Shown in pieces: positions 30,348-42,893 of a DNA stretch of 64,000 nt. Each line of letters opens with the position of its first letter. Position 1 is the first letter of the stretch. The stretch lies in contig UGUC01000002.1 in the NCBI GenBank assembly GCA_900455155.1, forward strand, positions 2,108,001 through 2,172,000, written 5' to 3'. The stretch is from Providencia stuartii. Its GTDB lineage: Bacteria > Pseudomonadota > Gammaproteobacteria > Enterobacterales > Enterobacteriaceae. The translations under genes and the position numbers were made by a program. The notes beneath the pieces are model-generated. The model had not been told where the DNA came from, did not search any database, and worked only from the letters and a program-made list of their open reading frames with translations.

Positions 30348-31106
30348 ATGAGTGAATCAAACACTGTAAACTTCGTCACTTACGAGTATCCATTGAATGA
30401 AAAAATTCGCTCATGGTTAAGGCTCGAAACACTATTACAACAGGTTTATGAGCTTAGTCACATTACATCCTATACCTCTGGTATTGCCTTTTTCCGCTCA
30501 GTTTCAGAATTAATTGAAATCCTTGATAGAGGTGAAGTACGCTCTGATCTGATCAAAGAGCTAGAAAAACAGCGTAAGCGTTTAGCTGCATGGGCCGAGG
30601 CTCCAAATGCAGACAACCAGTTGATCTCAACACTTCTTGATGATCTTGCGGCTAAGATTACCAATATCACCGCGGCACCTAGATTTGGTCAACAATTGCG
30701 AAATGACAAAATTATTAGTATGGTGCGTCAGCGCTTAAGTATCCCTGGTGGATGCTGTAGTTTCGATCTGCCCACATTACAGTTGTGGCTTCATATGCCA
30801 CAAGAACAAAAAGATCAGGCTATTAGCGAGTGGCTAAAGAGTCTCATGCCACTCAAAGATGCATTAGATACTATCTTGAACTTAATCCGCCACGCAGGCG
30901 CTTTTGAGCTAAAAGAGTGCCATAATGGTTTTTATCAAGATAGTGTTGAAGACAAAGAGTTATTAAGAGTGAAGTTATCCAGCGATAAATTAATTTTCCC
31001 TCAGATTTCAGGTCATAAAACGCGATTTGCTATCCGTTTTCTTCACATTGACAGTGAAAATGGTATTGTACCCACAACGATGGCCTTTGAATTATCCTGC
31101 TGCTAA
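30348..31106 (+). CDS. zapD: Cell division protein ZapD
   Basis: 252 residues (E. coli 247). Crosslinks FtsZ filaments through the FtsZ C-terminal tail and stabilises the Z-ring. Starts with the family block TVNFVTYEYPLNEKIRSWLRLE, followed by an alpha-helical first half and a beta-rich second half (SIPGGCCSFDLPTLQLWLH onward). No catalytic motif is expected. Lies between coaE and yacG as in E. coli. Confidence 0.95.
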   Translation: MSESNTVNFVTYEYPLNEKIRSWLRLETLLQQVYELSHITSYTSGIAFFRSVSELIEILDRGEVRSDLIKELEKQRKRLAAWAEAPNADNQLISTLLDDLAAKITNITAAPRFGQQLRNDKIISMVRQRLSIPGGCCSFDLPTLQLWLHMPQEQKDQAISEWLKSLMPLKDALDTILNLIRHAGAFELKECHNGFYQDSVEDKELLRVKLSSDKLIFPQISGHKTRFAIRFLHIDSENGIVPTTMAFELSCC

Positions 31107-31122
31107 TAAGGGGTAGTAATAA

Positions 31123-31320
31123 ATGACTGAGAAAATTGAAGTTAATTGTCCAACTTGCCAAAAAGTTGTGGTCTGGGGTGAAGAAAGCCCTTATCGGCCC
31201 TTTTGCAGTAAACGCTGTCAGCTCATTGACCTAGGTGAATGGGCTGCTGAAGAAAAGCGTATTACCAGCCAAGGGGATATTTCTGACAGCGATAACTGGA
31301 GCGAACAACCCGACCAGTAG
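31123..31320 (+). CDS. yacG: DNA gyrase inhibitor YacG
   Basis: 65 residues, the E. coli length. Small zinc protein that binds GyrB and blocks DNA binding by gyrase. Four Cys ligands in CPTCQ (residues 9 and 12) and FCSKRC (28 and 32), then the conserved [14 protein letters not shown] helix and an acidic disordered tail. Starts 16 bases after zapD. Convergent with mutT. Confidence 0.95.
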   Translation: MTEKIEVNCPTCQKVVVWGEESPYRPFCSKRCQLIDLGEWAAEEKRITSQGDISDSDNWSEQPDQ

Positions 31321-31509
31321 CAACATGAGTGATGAGCTTTATATCCCAATCATTCCTCTGAGATAGATTGAGATATAAAGCATTTTTGATAAATATCCTG
31401 CTGCTATAAGCTAGTAATGATATTTTTCTACACGAACAAGAAAACATTAATATGGCTGTTTACCTTGGGATACGGCCCCGGTTTATCGTCAACAACCCCT
31501 AACTTAATC

Positions 31510-31914
31510 TCAGTGAATATCTTCTGCGTTTAACATATCAATAATCACTCGGTTAGCTGGAGGAAATTCACTTGCGACCAAGTCTTTTTGATCGACCCAA
31601 CGCCCTTTTTGCCCCTCTTTCCCATAAGGTTCATTTTCCCAATCTGAAACCATAAAGAAGTATAAAGTGACATAACGTTCATCAAATTCGTGTTCGACAC
31701 AATGAAAAAGCTCACATTCAGTGACGATAATGCCAACTTCTTCTTCTAGTTCACGGATAAGTGCATCTTGCGGTTGTTCGCCGTTTTCCAGTTTTCCCCC
31801 GGGAAATTCCCAAAAACCGGCCATATGCGTTCCACTTGGACGCTCTGTAATAAATATTTTTTGCGCGTTATTACGAATAATTCCAGCAGCGATATAAAGG
31901 TGTTTTTTTTCCAT
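31510..31914 (-). CDS. mutT: 8-oxo-dGTP diphosphatase MutT
   Basis: 134 residues (E. coli 129) from ATG 31914, where the family start MEKKHLYIAAGIIRN lies; the frame extends upstream through the secA terminator without support. Removes 8-oxo-dGTP to prevent A:T to C:G mutations. The Nudix box GGKLENGEQPQDALIRELEEEVGI (shown in part: GGKLENGEQ, then RELEEEVGI) is complete with its Glu cluster. Directly downstream of secA as in E. coli, with a hairpin between the two. Confidence 0.94.
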   Translation of the reverse strand: MEKKHLYIAAGIIRNNAQKIFITERPSGTHMAGFWEFPGGKLENGEQPQDALIRELEEEVGIIVTECELFHCVEHEFDERYVTLYFFMVSDWENEPYGKEGQKGRWVDQKDLVASEFPPANRVIIDMLNAEDIH

Positions 31915-31925
31915 AATTTCTTCGT

Positions 31926-31950
31926 TAAAAAGGCGGGTTACCCCGCCTTG
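31926..31950 (-). terminator. Hairpin between secA and mutT
   Basis: Eight-bp stem AAGGCGGG / CCCGCCTT with a 4-base loop and TTTTT after it on the minus strand, 19 bases past the secA stop and just before mutT. It would cut most secA transcripts and leave mutT weakly expressed. Confidence 0.8.
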
Positions 31951-31967
31951 TTTGATGTAATAATTAA

Positions 31968-34679
31968 TTATTTTAACCGACCATGACACTGTTTGTATTT
32001 TTTACCTGAACCACAAGGACATGGGTCATTACGACCAATTTTATGACCTTGTGTTGCTATTTGCGCTTCCGCTTCAGACATCAATGATTCAGCGCCAGCT
32101 TCATGGCTTAACTGTTGTCTTCTAGCTAAACGCTCAGCTTCTTCTTTACGTTGTTGCTCTAAAGCTTCAACTTCTTCAGGCAAACGAACTTGCACTTTAG
32201 AAAGTGTACTGATTACTTCATATTTTAACGATTCAAGCATATTCGCGAACATGTTGAAAGATTCACGTTTATATTCTTGTTTCGGATCTTTTTGTGCGTA
32301 ACCACGTAAATGGATACCTTGGCGTAAATAGTCCATCGAAGCTAAGTGTTCTTTCCACAACGTATCTAACGTTTGTAGCATGACACCTTTTTCAAAGTTA
32401 CGCATCATTTCTGCGCCAACAATCTCTTCTTTCTTCTGATAGACTTCGATGGCTTTTTCCATTATACGCTCACGAAGCGTTTCTTCATGTAACTCTGGTT
32501 CTTTATCCAACCACTCTTTAATGGGTAAATCTAAATCAAAGTCACTCACCAGTCGTTTTTGTAGACCTTCAATATCCCACATTTCTTCTAGTGATTGCGG
32601 TGGAATATAAGTATCGATTGTTGCCGTAAAGACATCTTCACGAATGCTATCCACGGTTTCTTTAATGTCACCACCATCGAGCAATTCGTTACGCTGACTA
32701 TAAATAGCACGACGTTGATCACTCGCAACATCATCGTACTCAAGAAGTTGCTTACGAATATCAAAGTTACGGTTTTCTACTTTACGCTGGGCATTAGCAA
32801 TCGCTTTGGTTACCCATGGATGCTCAATCGCCTCACCAGGTTTCATACCTAATTTACGCATCATGCCTGTGACACGATCAGACGCAAAAATACGCATAAG
32901 CGCATCTTCCATTGATAAGTAGAAGCGAGAAGAACCGGCATCCCCTTGACGACCCGCACGACCACGTAACTGGTTATCAATACGGCGGGATTCATGGCGC
33001 TCTGTACCAATGATATGCAAACCACCCGCGGCAAGAACGGCATCATGGCGCTCTTTCCAACGTGCTTTAATTTCATCGATTTGCTCTTGAGTTGGCGATT
33101 CTAAAGCAGCAACTTCTGTCTGCCAGCTACCACCTAACATAATATCGGTACCACGACCTGCCATGTTAGTCGCGATAGTTACTGCTCCCGCTTGACCCGC
33201 GTTTGCAACAATATCTGCTTCTAAGGCGTGGAATTTAGCATTCAATACGTTATGCTCAATTTTTGCTTTTTTAAGCGCGTTAGAAATTAACTCTGACTTT
33301 TCAATTGAGATTGTACCGACCAGAACAGGCTGACCATTTTGTGTTCTTTCACGAATATCTTCGATAATAGCCGCAAATTTATCTGTTTCTGTCATATAAA
33401 CCAGATCAGGTAAATCTTTACGGATCATTGGACGGTTAGTTGGAATAACAATCGTATCGAGTTTATAGATAGAACTAAATTCAAATGCTTCGGTATCCGC
33501 TGTACCTGTCATACCAGCAAGTTTTTCGTACAAACGGAAATAGTTTTGGAATGTAATCGATGCCAATGTTTGGTTTTCGTTTTGGATCTCAACACCTTCT
33601 TTGGCTTCAACAGCTTGGTGCAGACCATCTGACCAACGACGCCCTTCCATTGTACGACCTGTATGTTCGTCAACAATGATAACTTGACCATCTTTAACGA
33701 TATAGTCGACATCCAAAGTAAATAGCGCATGCGCACGTAGGCCGGCCATAACATGGTGCATCAACATAATGTTAGATGGCGAATAGAGTGATTCCCCCTC
33801 TTCCATTAAGCCTGCTTCTGTCAGCAGCTGCTCAATCAGCACCAAGCCGCGTTCAGTCAGCGTAACTTGACGTGATTTTTCATCAACAGAGAAGTGACCT
33901 TCGCCTTGGAAAGTGTCTGAATCTTCTTTTTCTTGACGCACTAGCTTAGGAATTAATTTATCGACTTTTTTATACAGCTCTGAACTGTCTTCAGCAGGGC
34001 CTGAAATAATCAGTGGGGTACGAGCTTCGTCGATAAGAATGGAGTCAACCTCATCCACTAACGCATAATGAAGTTTACGCTGTACGCGCTCCTCTGGGCT
34101 AAATGCCATGTTATCACGTAGATAGTCGAAACCGAATTCGTTGTTAGTTCCGTAAGTGATGTCAGCCGCATAAGCCTCACGTTTCAGCGCAGCAGGCATA
34201 CCCGGAAGGTTGATACCAACGGTTAAACCTAAAAATTCAAATAAAGGACGGTTATTTTCGGCGTCACGCTTAGCTAAGTAGTCGTTTACTGTAACAACGT
34301 GAACCCCTTTACCCGTTAAGGCATTCAAGTAAGCTGGCAATGTCGCGGTAAGTGTTTTACCTTCACCTGTACGCATCTCAGCGATACAACGTTCATTCAG
34401 AACCATACCACCAATCAACTGTACGTCGAAATGGCGCATACCGAAAACACGTTTACTGGCTTCACGCACTGTCGCAAACGCTTCTGGGATCAAGCTTTCG
34501 AGACTTTCATTCTTGCTTAGGCGATCACGAAATTCCTGCGTTTTTGCCTTAAGCTCATCATCGCTCAATTTTTCAAATTCAGGCTCAAGACGATTGATTT
34601 TTTCAACCTCTTTACGCAAGCGACGTAGAGTACGATCATTACGACTACCAAAAACCTTGGTTAATAATTTTGTTAACAT
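31968..34679 (-). CDS. secA: Preprotein translocase ATPase SecA
   Basis: 903 residues (E. coli 901). Motor that pushes unfolded preproteins through SecYEG. Walker [16 protein letters not shown]-like box [16 protein letters not shown], preprotein crosslinking domain after it, motif VI region [17 protein letters not shown], helical wing and scaffold, and a C-terminal zinc finger [17 protein letters not shown] that binds SecB. Upstream secM couples its translation to export need: the 100-base gap 34680-34782 would hold the pairing that hides the secA ribosome site. Confidence 0.98.
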   Translation of the reverse strand: MLTKLLTKVFGSRNDRTLRRLRKEVEKINRLEPEFEKLSDDELKAKTQEFRDRLSKNESLESLIPEAFATVREASKRVFGMRHFDVQLIGGMVLNERCIAEMRTGEGKTLTATLPAYLNALTGKGVHVVTVNDYLAKRDAENNRPLFEFLGLTVGINLPGMPAALKREAYAADITYGTNNEFGFDYLRDNMAFSPEERVQRKLHYALVDEVDSILIDEARTPLIISGPAEDSSELYKKVDKLIPKLVRQEKEDSDTFQGEGHFSVDEKSRQVTLTERGLVLIEQLLTEAGLMEEGESLYSPSNIMLMHHVMAGLRAHALFTLDVDYIVKDGQVIIVDEHTGRTMEGRRWSDGLHQAVEAKEGVEIQNENQTLASITFQNYFRLYEKLAGMTGTADTEAFEFSSIYKLDTIVIPTNRPMIRKDLPDLVYMTETDKFAAIIEDIRERTQNGQPVLVGTISIEKSELISNALKKAKIEHNVLNAKFHALEADIVANAGQAGAVTIATNMAGRGTDIMLGGSWQTEVAALESPTQEQIDEIKARWKERHDAVLAAGGLHIIGTERHESRRIDNQLRGRAGRQGDAGSSRFYLSMEDALMRIFASDRVTGMMRKLGMKPGEAIEHPWVTKAIANAQRKVENRNFDIRKQLLEYDDVASDQRRAIYSQRNELLDGGDIKETVDSIREDVFTATIDTYIPPQSLEEMWDIEGLQKRLVSDFDLDLPIKEWLDKEPELHEETLRERIMEKAIEVYQKKEEIVGAEMMRNFEKGVMLQTLDTLWKEHLASMDYLRQGIHLRGYAQKDPKQEYKRESFNMFANMLESLKYEVISTLSKVQVRLPEEVEALEQQRKEEAERLARRQQLSHEAGAESLMSEAEAQIATQGHKIGRNDPCPCGSGKKYKQCHGRLK

Positions 34680-34782
34680 ATTGATATATTCTCAGGTAAT
34701 TCAGTTAATTACTAAATAGTAAAATCCTGTATTTTGAATAAATACAGCGCATCTCGAACAGATGCTTAAATAAAACTAACAA

Positions 34783-35310
34783 TTAACTGAAAGCAGGGCC
34801 CGCACGGATACCATGTACCTGAGCAACCCAAATAGCGGGTTGGTATGCAACGAAATGAGGGTAAGCATAGTGATCAGTTTGATCGAAACTATCACTCCAT
34901 TGAAGTGAACGTTGTGCCAACATGGCATACAACGTATCAAGCATGACTTGAGGTGCTAACAGTGGCCCTTTTTTTTCATCTTGTTGATTTGCATCATCAT
35001 CTTCAGAGATTGAAAAAGCGAATGTTAATTGCCTAATCACATTCCTGACCGCATGCTGCTGCCAGTAATTCACTGAATAAGAAGATGATGATGAGGAGCG
35101 CTGAGGGCTTTGCTGAGCAAATAAATTATCAAACGCATTAACCGCTTGGTTTTGGCGATTAATTGAAGAGGAGTTGAACTGCGTTTGCTGAGCATCAGAT
35201 AACGCATTTAAAATCCCAGGCATGCCAATGCTCGTAGCCACAACCCCTAGTAAAAGGTGCGGCCAAAAGTATTTTATACCAAATTGTCGCCAAAGATTTA
35301 AAATGCCCAT
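34783..35310 (-). CDS. secM: Secretion monitor SecM
   Basis: 175 residues (E. coli 170) from ATG 35310 (an in-frame TTG precedes it). A signal sequence (WPHLLLGVVATSIGMPGILNA) follows the positively charged start ILNLWRQFGIKYF. The middle is poorly conserved and has a run of six Ser. The nascent-chain arrest motif sits at the C-terminus: Tyr156, Trp161, then GIRAGP (167-172), followed by AFS and stop. E. coli needs FxxxxWIxxxxGIRAGP; here Phe is Tyr and Ile after Trp is Val. Arrest by this peptide would expose the secA ribosome site. Confidence 0.93.
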   Translation of the reverse strand: MGILNLWRQFGIKYFWPHLLLGVVATSIGMPGILNALSDAQQTQFNSSSINRQNQAVNAFDNLFAQQSPQRSSSSSSYSVNYWQQHAVRNVIRQLTFAFSISEDDDANQQDEKKGPLLAPQVMLDTLYAMLAQRSLQWSDSFDQTDHYAYPHFVAYQPAIWVAQVHGIRAGPAFS

Positions 35311-35521
35311 CAAAGTCTTATATTATATTTCTAATATACCATTCTTATTCATGATTGCTTAACAGCATGCCAACCATACCCGCTTGCTATACCCCACCAA
35401 TCTCTATGATTGTGGCCCTTGTTGGCGCGATTTTCTCAAACACCCAACAGCACCTTGCTACAGCCTTGGTAATTTAGAGTATACTTAGATACTAAACCTA
35501 CCTATTTAGACGGAGCTAACA

Positions 35522-36043
35522 ATGAGAGATAGCCACCCACAAGCTTTGTTCGATGTTCTTGAGGAGTCGCTCGCCAAAACGCGCAGCCCCTTGCTCACCA
35601 TTCAACGTAATGCTATCGCGATTAATAAACTAAACAAAGCCGTTAAAGCACTGCTGCCAAGCGAATTAAAACCCATGTGCCGCGTAGCAAACTACCGTAA
35701 TTGCATTTTGGTTATCGAAGTTGCTAACGCAAGTTGGATGACGCGACTGAATTACGAAAAACTTCAGCTACTTTCTGCATTACGAAACTCTATTCTACCA
35801 TCTTTATCTTCTATAGACATCAGAATCAATCCCGTTCTCATGCGAAAAAAGGCTGAAAATAGCTCACTGAATAATCAAACAGCTAAAACTGCTCAGGTTG
35901 CGAATAAACGTAAGATCAGTACAGAAACGGCAAAACAACTTTTGCATTTAGCGGAGAATAGCCCGAAGAGATTAAAAGAGAGATTAGAGCGGCTGGCTGC
36001 ACTGGCCGGAGAGAGTACCAGTACAACCAACAGAAAAGACTAA
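35522..36043 (+). CDS. DUF721 protein, DciA-like
   Basis: 173 residues, cytoplasmic and basic. The N-terminal half (about 10-105) is a DUF721 (DciA) domain: helical start, then the beta core CRVANYRNCILVIEVANASWMTRLNYEKLQLLSALR with the conserved A-S-W-x-x-x-L. The C-terminal part (110-173) is charged, Lys/Asn-rich and ends in a helix. DciA is the ancestral loader or activator of replicative helicase DnaB. Divergent from secM and next to lpxC, the position of dciA homologues in pseudomonads and vibrios. Absent from this site in E. coli. Loader function here is inference, as enterobacteria normally use DnaC. Confidence 0.75.
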   Translation: MRDSHPQALFDVLEESLAKTRSPLLTIQRNAIAINKLNKAVKALLPSELKPMCRVANYRNCILVIEVANASWMTRLNYEKLQLLSALRNSILPSLSSIDIRINPVLMRKKAENSSLNNQTAKTAQVANKRKISTETAKQLLHLAENSPKRLKERLERLAALAGESTSTTNRKD

Positions 36044-36106
36044 CACATCATTATATATGTGGTAGTAATATCACTGCTTACTCAACACTGACTATTATCA
36101 GTGTGA

Positions 36107-37042
<936 letters not shown>

Positions 37043-37124
37043 TTATCCGTCCTGCTGATTATCTTACTAGATAACCAGCGGGAAAGTTTAGCACAAAAAG
37101 CGGAGAATCCAATATTAATTAAAA

Positions 37125-38285
37125 TTAATCGGCCTGTTTACGCAAAAATGCCGGAATATCTAAGTAATCAGGTTCTTTATTCGCTTGCGTATTTTGGTCA
37201 TTCACCGCTTTCGCAGCAACTGGTTTTTCCTCTGTCAGAGAAGACATGCTATTTTGCATTTGCTGATAACGCTGCTCCATAGACGCTTGCTGTGACATCT
37301 TGTTATTCACCAGAGTGATTTCAGGGCGTTTGTCCATACCGATACCGGTAGCCACGACAGTCACGCGCAATTCATCATTCATCTCAGGGTCAAGTGATGT
37401 ACCAATTACGACGGTTGCATTATCAGATGCGAATGCGCGGATGGTATTACCCACCGTTTCAAACTCATCCAAACGCAGGTCGAAACCAGCGGTAATGTTG
37501 ACAAGAACACCACGTGCGCCAGACAGATCGATATCTTCCAACAGTGGACTTGAAATTGCCATTTCAGCCGCTTCTTCAGCACGATCTTCACCACGAGCCA
37601 CACCGGACCCCATCATTGCGTAGCCCATCTCTGACATCACAGTACGTACGTCAGCAAAGTCCACGTTCATCAGACCTGGGCGTGTGATCAGTTCCGCAAT
37701 ACCTTGAACAGCGCCTTTCAGTACATCGTTAGCTGCGCCAAATGCATCAAGTAAAGAGATACCACGACCCAAGACTTTTAATAATTTATCATTTGGAATC
37801 GTAATCAATGAGTCAACATGCTTAGATAGCTCAGTGATACCAGATTCCGCAAATGCCATGCGCTTTTTGCCTTCAAAGTTGAATGGCTTAGTCACAACAG
37901 CAACTGTTAAGATGCCCAGCTCTTTGGCAACCTCAGCCACAACTGGGGCAGCACCTGTACCTGTACCACCACCCATACCAGCTGCAATAAAGACCATGTC
38001 AGCACCTTCAAGTGCATTACGTAAAGCTTCACGATCTTCTTCAGCGGCATTGCGACCAACTTCAGGGTTTGCCCCCGCGCCAAGGCCTTTAGTGATACCA
38101 GTACCGATCTGGATTGTTTGTCCGACTGCAGTTTTACGCAGTGCCTGTGCATCAGTATTGACGGCGAAGAATTCCACGCCTTCAATACGTTCACGCACCA
38201 TGTGTTCAACGGCGTTACCGCCGCCGCCACCAACGCCGATGACTTTAATCACCGCATCGTTGGTTAGCTCCATTGGTTCAAACAT
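37125..38285 (-). CDS. ftsZ: Cell division GTPase FtsZ
   Basis: 386 residues (E. coli 383). Tubulin-like GTPase forming the Z-ring. GTP-binding [18 protein letters not shown] in the N-terminal domain and the T7 loop with catalytic Asp ([15 protein letters not shown]) are intact. A variable linker rich in Gln/Asn (about 318-370) leads to the conserved tail [16 protein letters not shown] that binds FtsA, ZipA, ZapD and MinC. Follows ftsA by 57 bases. Confidence 0.98.
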   Translation of the reverse strand: MFEPMELTNDAVIKVIGVGGGGGNAVEHMVRERIEGVEFFAVNTDAQALRKTAVGQTIQIGTGITKGLGAGANPEVGRNAAEEDREALRNALEGADMVFIAAGMGGGTGTGAAPVVAEVAKELGILTVAVVTKPFNFEGKKRMAFAESGITELSKHVDSLITIPNDKLLKVLGRGISLLDAFGAANDVLKGAVQGIAELITRPGLMNVDFADVRTVMSEMGYAMMGSGVARGEDRAEEAAEMAISSPLLEDIDLSGARGVLVNITAGFDLRLDEFETVGNTIRAFASDNATVVIGTSLDPEMNDELRVTVVATGIGMDKRPEITLVNNKMSQQASMEQRYQQMQNSMSSLTEEKPVAAKAVNDQNTQANKEPDYLDIPAFLRKQAD

Positions 38286-38342
38286 AATGTCTCTCCGTTT
38301 TGTGCTTTACTTCGAAGCTAATAATATGCTTCTGAATAAAAA

Positions 38343-39599
38343 TTAAAATTCTTTTCTCAGCCAGCCTGTGATTTTACTAAACCACCCTTTAACTGAAGCA
38401 CGTTTTTCCGTTTCGGTATCATCGCCAAGATGGCTCTCTTTACCGTAATGCAGAAGCCCAACCGCAGTTGAATAGTATGGCTCCTGAGCATAATCCGTTA
38501 AGCCTGTAATATTGAGCGGAATACCGACCCTAACTTGTGTATGGAAGACTTTTTGAGCACATTCGACGAGGCCATCGATTTGTGCCGCCCCTCCCGTTAG
38601 CACGATACCCGCTGCCAAATGGTGTTTGACACCTTGTTGGCGTAACTGTTCCTGTAAATTTAAAATTTCTTCATTTACAAGGTTTAACAGCTCTGTGTAA
38701 CGTGGTTCAATGACCTCCGCTAAAGTCTGACGTTGTAGACTTCTTGGAGGACGCCCTCCCACGCTAGGGACTTCAACAGTTTCATCTTTGCTCACTATCG
38801 AACCGACAGCGCAGCCATGACGAACTTTGATTGCCTCCGCATCACTCGGTGGAGTACCGAAGGCATAAGCGATATCACTGGTGACGACATTACCTGCATA
38901 AGGGATAACTTTGGTATGACGTAGTGCCCCACCGGTGTATACCGCCATATCCATGGTTCCGCCGCCAATATCGACAACACAAACGCCAAGTTCGCGTTCA
39001 TCTTCGGTCAATACTGAATAGCTCGCCGCAAGACCTGCAAAAATCAGCTGGTCGACTTTTAATCCACAACGCTCAACCGCTTTTACAATATTTTTTGCCA
39101 TGTCGTTATGACAAGTAATCAAATGTACCTTGGCTTGCATACGTACACCTGACAAACCAACAGGGTTCTTAATACCTTCTTGGTAATCAATCGCGAATTC
39201 TTGTGGTATGACATGAAGAATTCGATGCTCATCACGAACCCTAACTGATTTTGCGGTATGAACAACACTGTCAACGTCTTCTTGTGTCACTTCCTCTTCC
39301 GAAACGGGCACCATGCCGATTTCGTTTTGGCAGCTAACATGCTTACCTGATAACGCAAGATAAACTGAAGAAATTTGGCAATCCGCCATCAACTCAGCCT
39401 GATCAATCGCCCTTTGCACGCATTTAACGACTGATTCCAAGTCATTAACGCCACCTTTGTCCATTCCACGAGATGGACAACTTCCCACCCCGATAATATT
39501 CACCATACCATCGGGCAGAATTTCGCCGACAAGGGCCGACACCTTGGAAGTTCCAATTTCAAGGCCTACAACTAATTTTCTGTCCGTCGTTTTGATCAT
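38343..39599 (-). CDS. ftsA: Cell division protein FtsA
   Basis: 418 residues (E. coli 420) from ATG 39599, where the protein starts MIKTTDRKLVVGLEIGTSK; ten open upstream codons are not family-like. Actin-like ATPase that anchors FtsZ to the membrane. Phosphate-1 motif LEIGTSKVSALVGE, phosphate-2 VCVVDIGGGTMDMAVY, adenosine motif VLTGGAAQIDG. The C-terminal amphipathic helix GWFSKITGWLRKEF is the membrane-targeting sequence. Confidence 0.97.
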   Translation of the reverse strand: MIKTTDRKLVVGLEIGTSKVSALVGEILPDGMVNIIGVGSCPSRGMDKGGVNDLESVVKCVQRAIDQAELMADCQISSVYLALSGKHVSCQNEIGMVPVSEEEVTQEDVDSVVHTAKSVRVRDEHRILHVIPQEFAIDYQEGIKNPVGLSGVRMQAKVHLITCHNDMAKNIVKAVERCGLKVDQLIFAGLAASYSVLTEDERELGVCVVDIGGGTMDMAVYTGGALRHTKVIPYAGNVVTSDIAYAFGTPPSDAEAIKVRHGCAVGSIVSKDETVEVPSVGGRPPRSLQRQTLAEVIEPRYTELLNLVNEEILNLQEQLRQQGVKHHLAAGIVLTGGAAQIDGLVECAQKVFHTQVRVGIPLNITGLTDYAQEPYYSTAVGLLHYGKESHLGDDTETEKRASVKGWFSKITGWLRKEF

Positions 39600-39635
39600 T
39601 TGCTTCTGCCTAGTCTGAGTTATTAGCAATATTAA

Positions 39636-40446
39636 TTATTGTAACTCCAGTGGAGCATCCACTAGGAGCGGAGCCCACCCCACCGCAGCACCACTGGTAT
39701 AACGAAGGTCAACATAGTCGACACGTTTATCTGTGGCTTGCTGCAAAAGCGGATAAAGTTCAAGGAAACGATTTAACCGCTGAAAAACTTCTTTTTTCCC
39801 GAGCTCTACTCGGACATCATTATCTAAGATAAGTTGCCAAGCATGGCGTGCCGTCATAGATACTGATTTCAATTTTAAATTGTGTTCTGACAAATATTCT
39901 TTTAAATTCAACGTACTCTTTTATAACTTCTTTTTGGCTACCTTGGGGGCCATAGAGCATCACATAATTGCCCTTGCTGCTTTCACTCGCAGGGAGGCTA
40001 AATACTCGCCCCTCCTGATCAACCATATTTTGGTCATTCCAACGTGCGTAAGGTACGTATTCTACCAGATGTATCTTTAACTCATCAGGCCACTGTTTGC
40101 GAACCGTCACCTGACGGATCCAAGGCATCGCACTTATCTGATTTTGGATGGCATTGACATCAACTGTCATAAAAGTACCAGGTTGCCCTAGAGATAATAT
40201 CGCCTTCCTTACATCATCATTGCTGGTATAGTGGCGCTCTCCGGTTAATACTAACTTTGACATTGGCAGCCTATCTGCATCTTTCATCCAGTTCATGACG
40301 GTCCAGCCACTCCAAATGATTGTTCCCACAACCATTAGAAAGAAAATCAACCCGCCGAGAAAAGCACCATTACTTGGGCCTGACCCTGACTCGTTGTTGT
40401 CATCATTATGCTTATGATGCCGAACATTCAATGCTGCCTGTGACAT
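39636..40446 (-). pseudogene. ftsQ: Cell division protein FtsQ, frameshifted (probably a sequence error)
   Basis: Bitopic membrane protein linking early and late divisome parts with FtsB/FtsL. Residues to about 180 (membrane segment [20 protein letters not shown] near residues 30-50, POTRA domain [15 protein letters not shown]) are in one frame; the C-terminal beta domain ([20 protein letters not shown] to YTSGAAVGWAPL) is in another. The break is a T4 run at 39900-39903 (TTTAAAAGAA on the coding strand; AAA is expected). Removing one base gives 269 residues (E. coli 276). ftsQ is essential in E. coli, so a true null is unlikely. Confidence 0.9.
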
Positions 40447-40447
40447 A

Positions 40448-41369
<922 letters not shown>

Positions 41370-41372
41370 GAA

Positions 41373-42836
41373 TCACTCCTCTACCATGGGTGGCTGTAAT
41401 TTTGTTTCAGCAAGATTACGCGCTATTTTACCAATATTCCCAGCACCTTGAACTAAAATTAAGTCATTATCTTCAAGTGCTTGAGCTAAAATTTGTGCAA
41501 CTTGTTCAGGCTCTGCCACATAAATTGGATCAAGCTGACCACGACCGCGTATCGTCCGACATAATGAACGGCTATCCGCCCCCGGCACAGGCTTCTCTCC
41601 CGCAGGATAAACCTCTAGCATCAGCAATACATCTACTTGGCTGAGGACATGGGCAAAGTCATCATATAGGTCACGAGTACGTGAATAACGGTGTGGCTGA
41701 AACACCATCACAATTCGTTTGTCTGGCCATCCGGCTCTTGCCGCTTTTATTGTCGCGTCAACCTCTGTTGGATGGTGACCATAATCATCCACCAACATCA
41801 CTTCGCCTTCTTTACCATTCACATGACGTAATGAATAGTTTCCGAGAAAATCAAAACGGCGCCCTGTACCTTGGAACTCAACCAGTGCAGACAAGATATG
41901 CTGATCATCAATGCCTTCTTCCGTCGCCACGGCGACAGCCGCTGTTGCATTCAGAGCGTTATGTCGCCCCGGTGCATTCAGCACTACGGTCAGTTCCGGC
42001 ATATTTTCACGGGCAATAGTAAAGAAGCCTTGATTACCTTTTTGCTCATATTTGACGATGCGTACATCGGCATCTTCACTAAAGCCATACGTCGTCACGT
42101 AGCGACTGACTCGCGGTAATAATGAACGGATCACAGGATCATCAATACACATCACCGCACGACCATAAAATGGTAAGTTATGCAGGAAGTTGATGAACGT
42201 ATCTTTCAAGGTCTCAAAGTTACCTTGGTAAGTATCCATATGGTCCGCTTCAATGTTAGTAACCACCGCAACTAAAGGCTGCAAATGTAAGAAAGAGGCG
42301 TCACTTTCATCAGCTTCTGCGATTAAATAACGGCTACTACCTAAACGGGCATGAGTCCCCGCGGATTTCACTAAACCGCCGTTAACAAATGTAGGATCTA
42401 AGCCCGCTTGCGCATAGATCCCTGAAATCATCGCTGTTGTCGTGGTTTTACCGTGTGTGCCTGCCACTGCAATACCATGACGATAACGCATTAATTCCGC
42501 CAACATTTCAGCGCGGCGGATAACAGGAATACGTAATTCATGCGCCGCTTGGATTTCAGGGTTATCCGCTGAAATTGCAGTCGAAACAACGACTACGCTC
42601 GCATCTTCAACATTCTCAGGACGGTGATTAAAATAAATAGTTGCCCCTAAAGCCGTAAGTTGCTGAGTAACGGCATTTGGCGCTAAATCAGAACCACTAA
42701 TTTGGTAACCTTCATTTGCCAACACTTCGGCGATACCACCCATGCCAGCACCACCGATACCGACAAAATGGATGTGCCTGACTCTTCTCATTTCTGGCAC
42801 TGATGTTCTTAATTTCGCCAACTGTTGTGTATTCAC
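41373..42836 (-). CDS. murC: UDP-N-acetylmuramate-L-alanine ligase
   Basis: 487 residues (E. coli 491). Adds L-Ala to UDP-MurNAc, the first of the Mur ligases. Start is GTG at 42836, giving [20 protein letters not shown] as in E. coli. UDP-binding [19 protein letters not shown] loop [15 protein letters not shown], central [20 protein letters not shown], and C-terminal [18 protein letters not shown] are present. Three bases upstream of ddlB start, downstream of murG by 57 bases. Confidence 0.97.
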   Translation of the reverse strand: MNTQQLAKLRTSVPEMRRVRHIHFVGIGGAGMGGIAEVLANEGYQISGSDLAPNAVTQQLTALGATIYFNHRPENVEDASVVVVSTAISADNPEIQAAHELRIPVIRRAEMLAELMRYRHGIAVAGTHGKTTTTAMISGIYAQAGLDPTFVNGGLVKSAGTHARLGSSRYLIAEADESDASFLHLQPLVAVVTNIEADHMDTYQGNFETLKDTFINFLHNLPFYGRAVMCIDDPVIRSLLPRVSRYVTTYGFSEDADVRIVKYEQKGNQGFFTIARENMPELTVVLNAPGRHNALNATAAVAVATEEGIDDQHILSALVEFQGTGRRFDFLGNYSLRHVNGKEGEVMLVDDYGHHPTEVDATIKAARAGWPDKRIVMVFQPHRYSRTRDLYDDFAHVLSQVDVLLMLEVYPAGEKPVPGADSRSLCRTIRGRGQLDPIYVAEPEQVAQILAQALEDNDLILVQGAGNIGKIARNLAETKLQPPMVEE

Positions 42837-42893
42837 TGTATGTCTTCGCTTTTAGTTAATTCTATATCTATGCCATGTTATCGATGGTGATAA

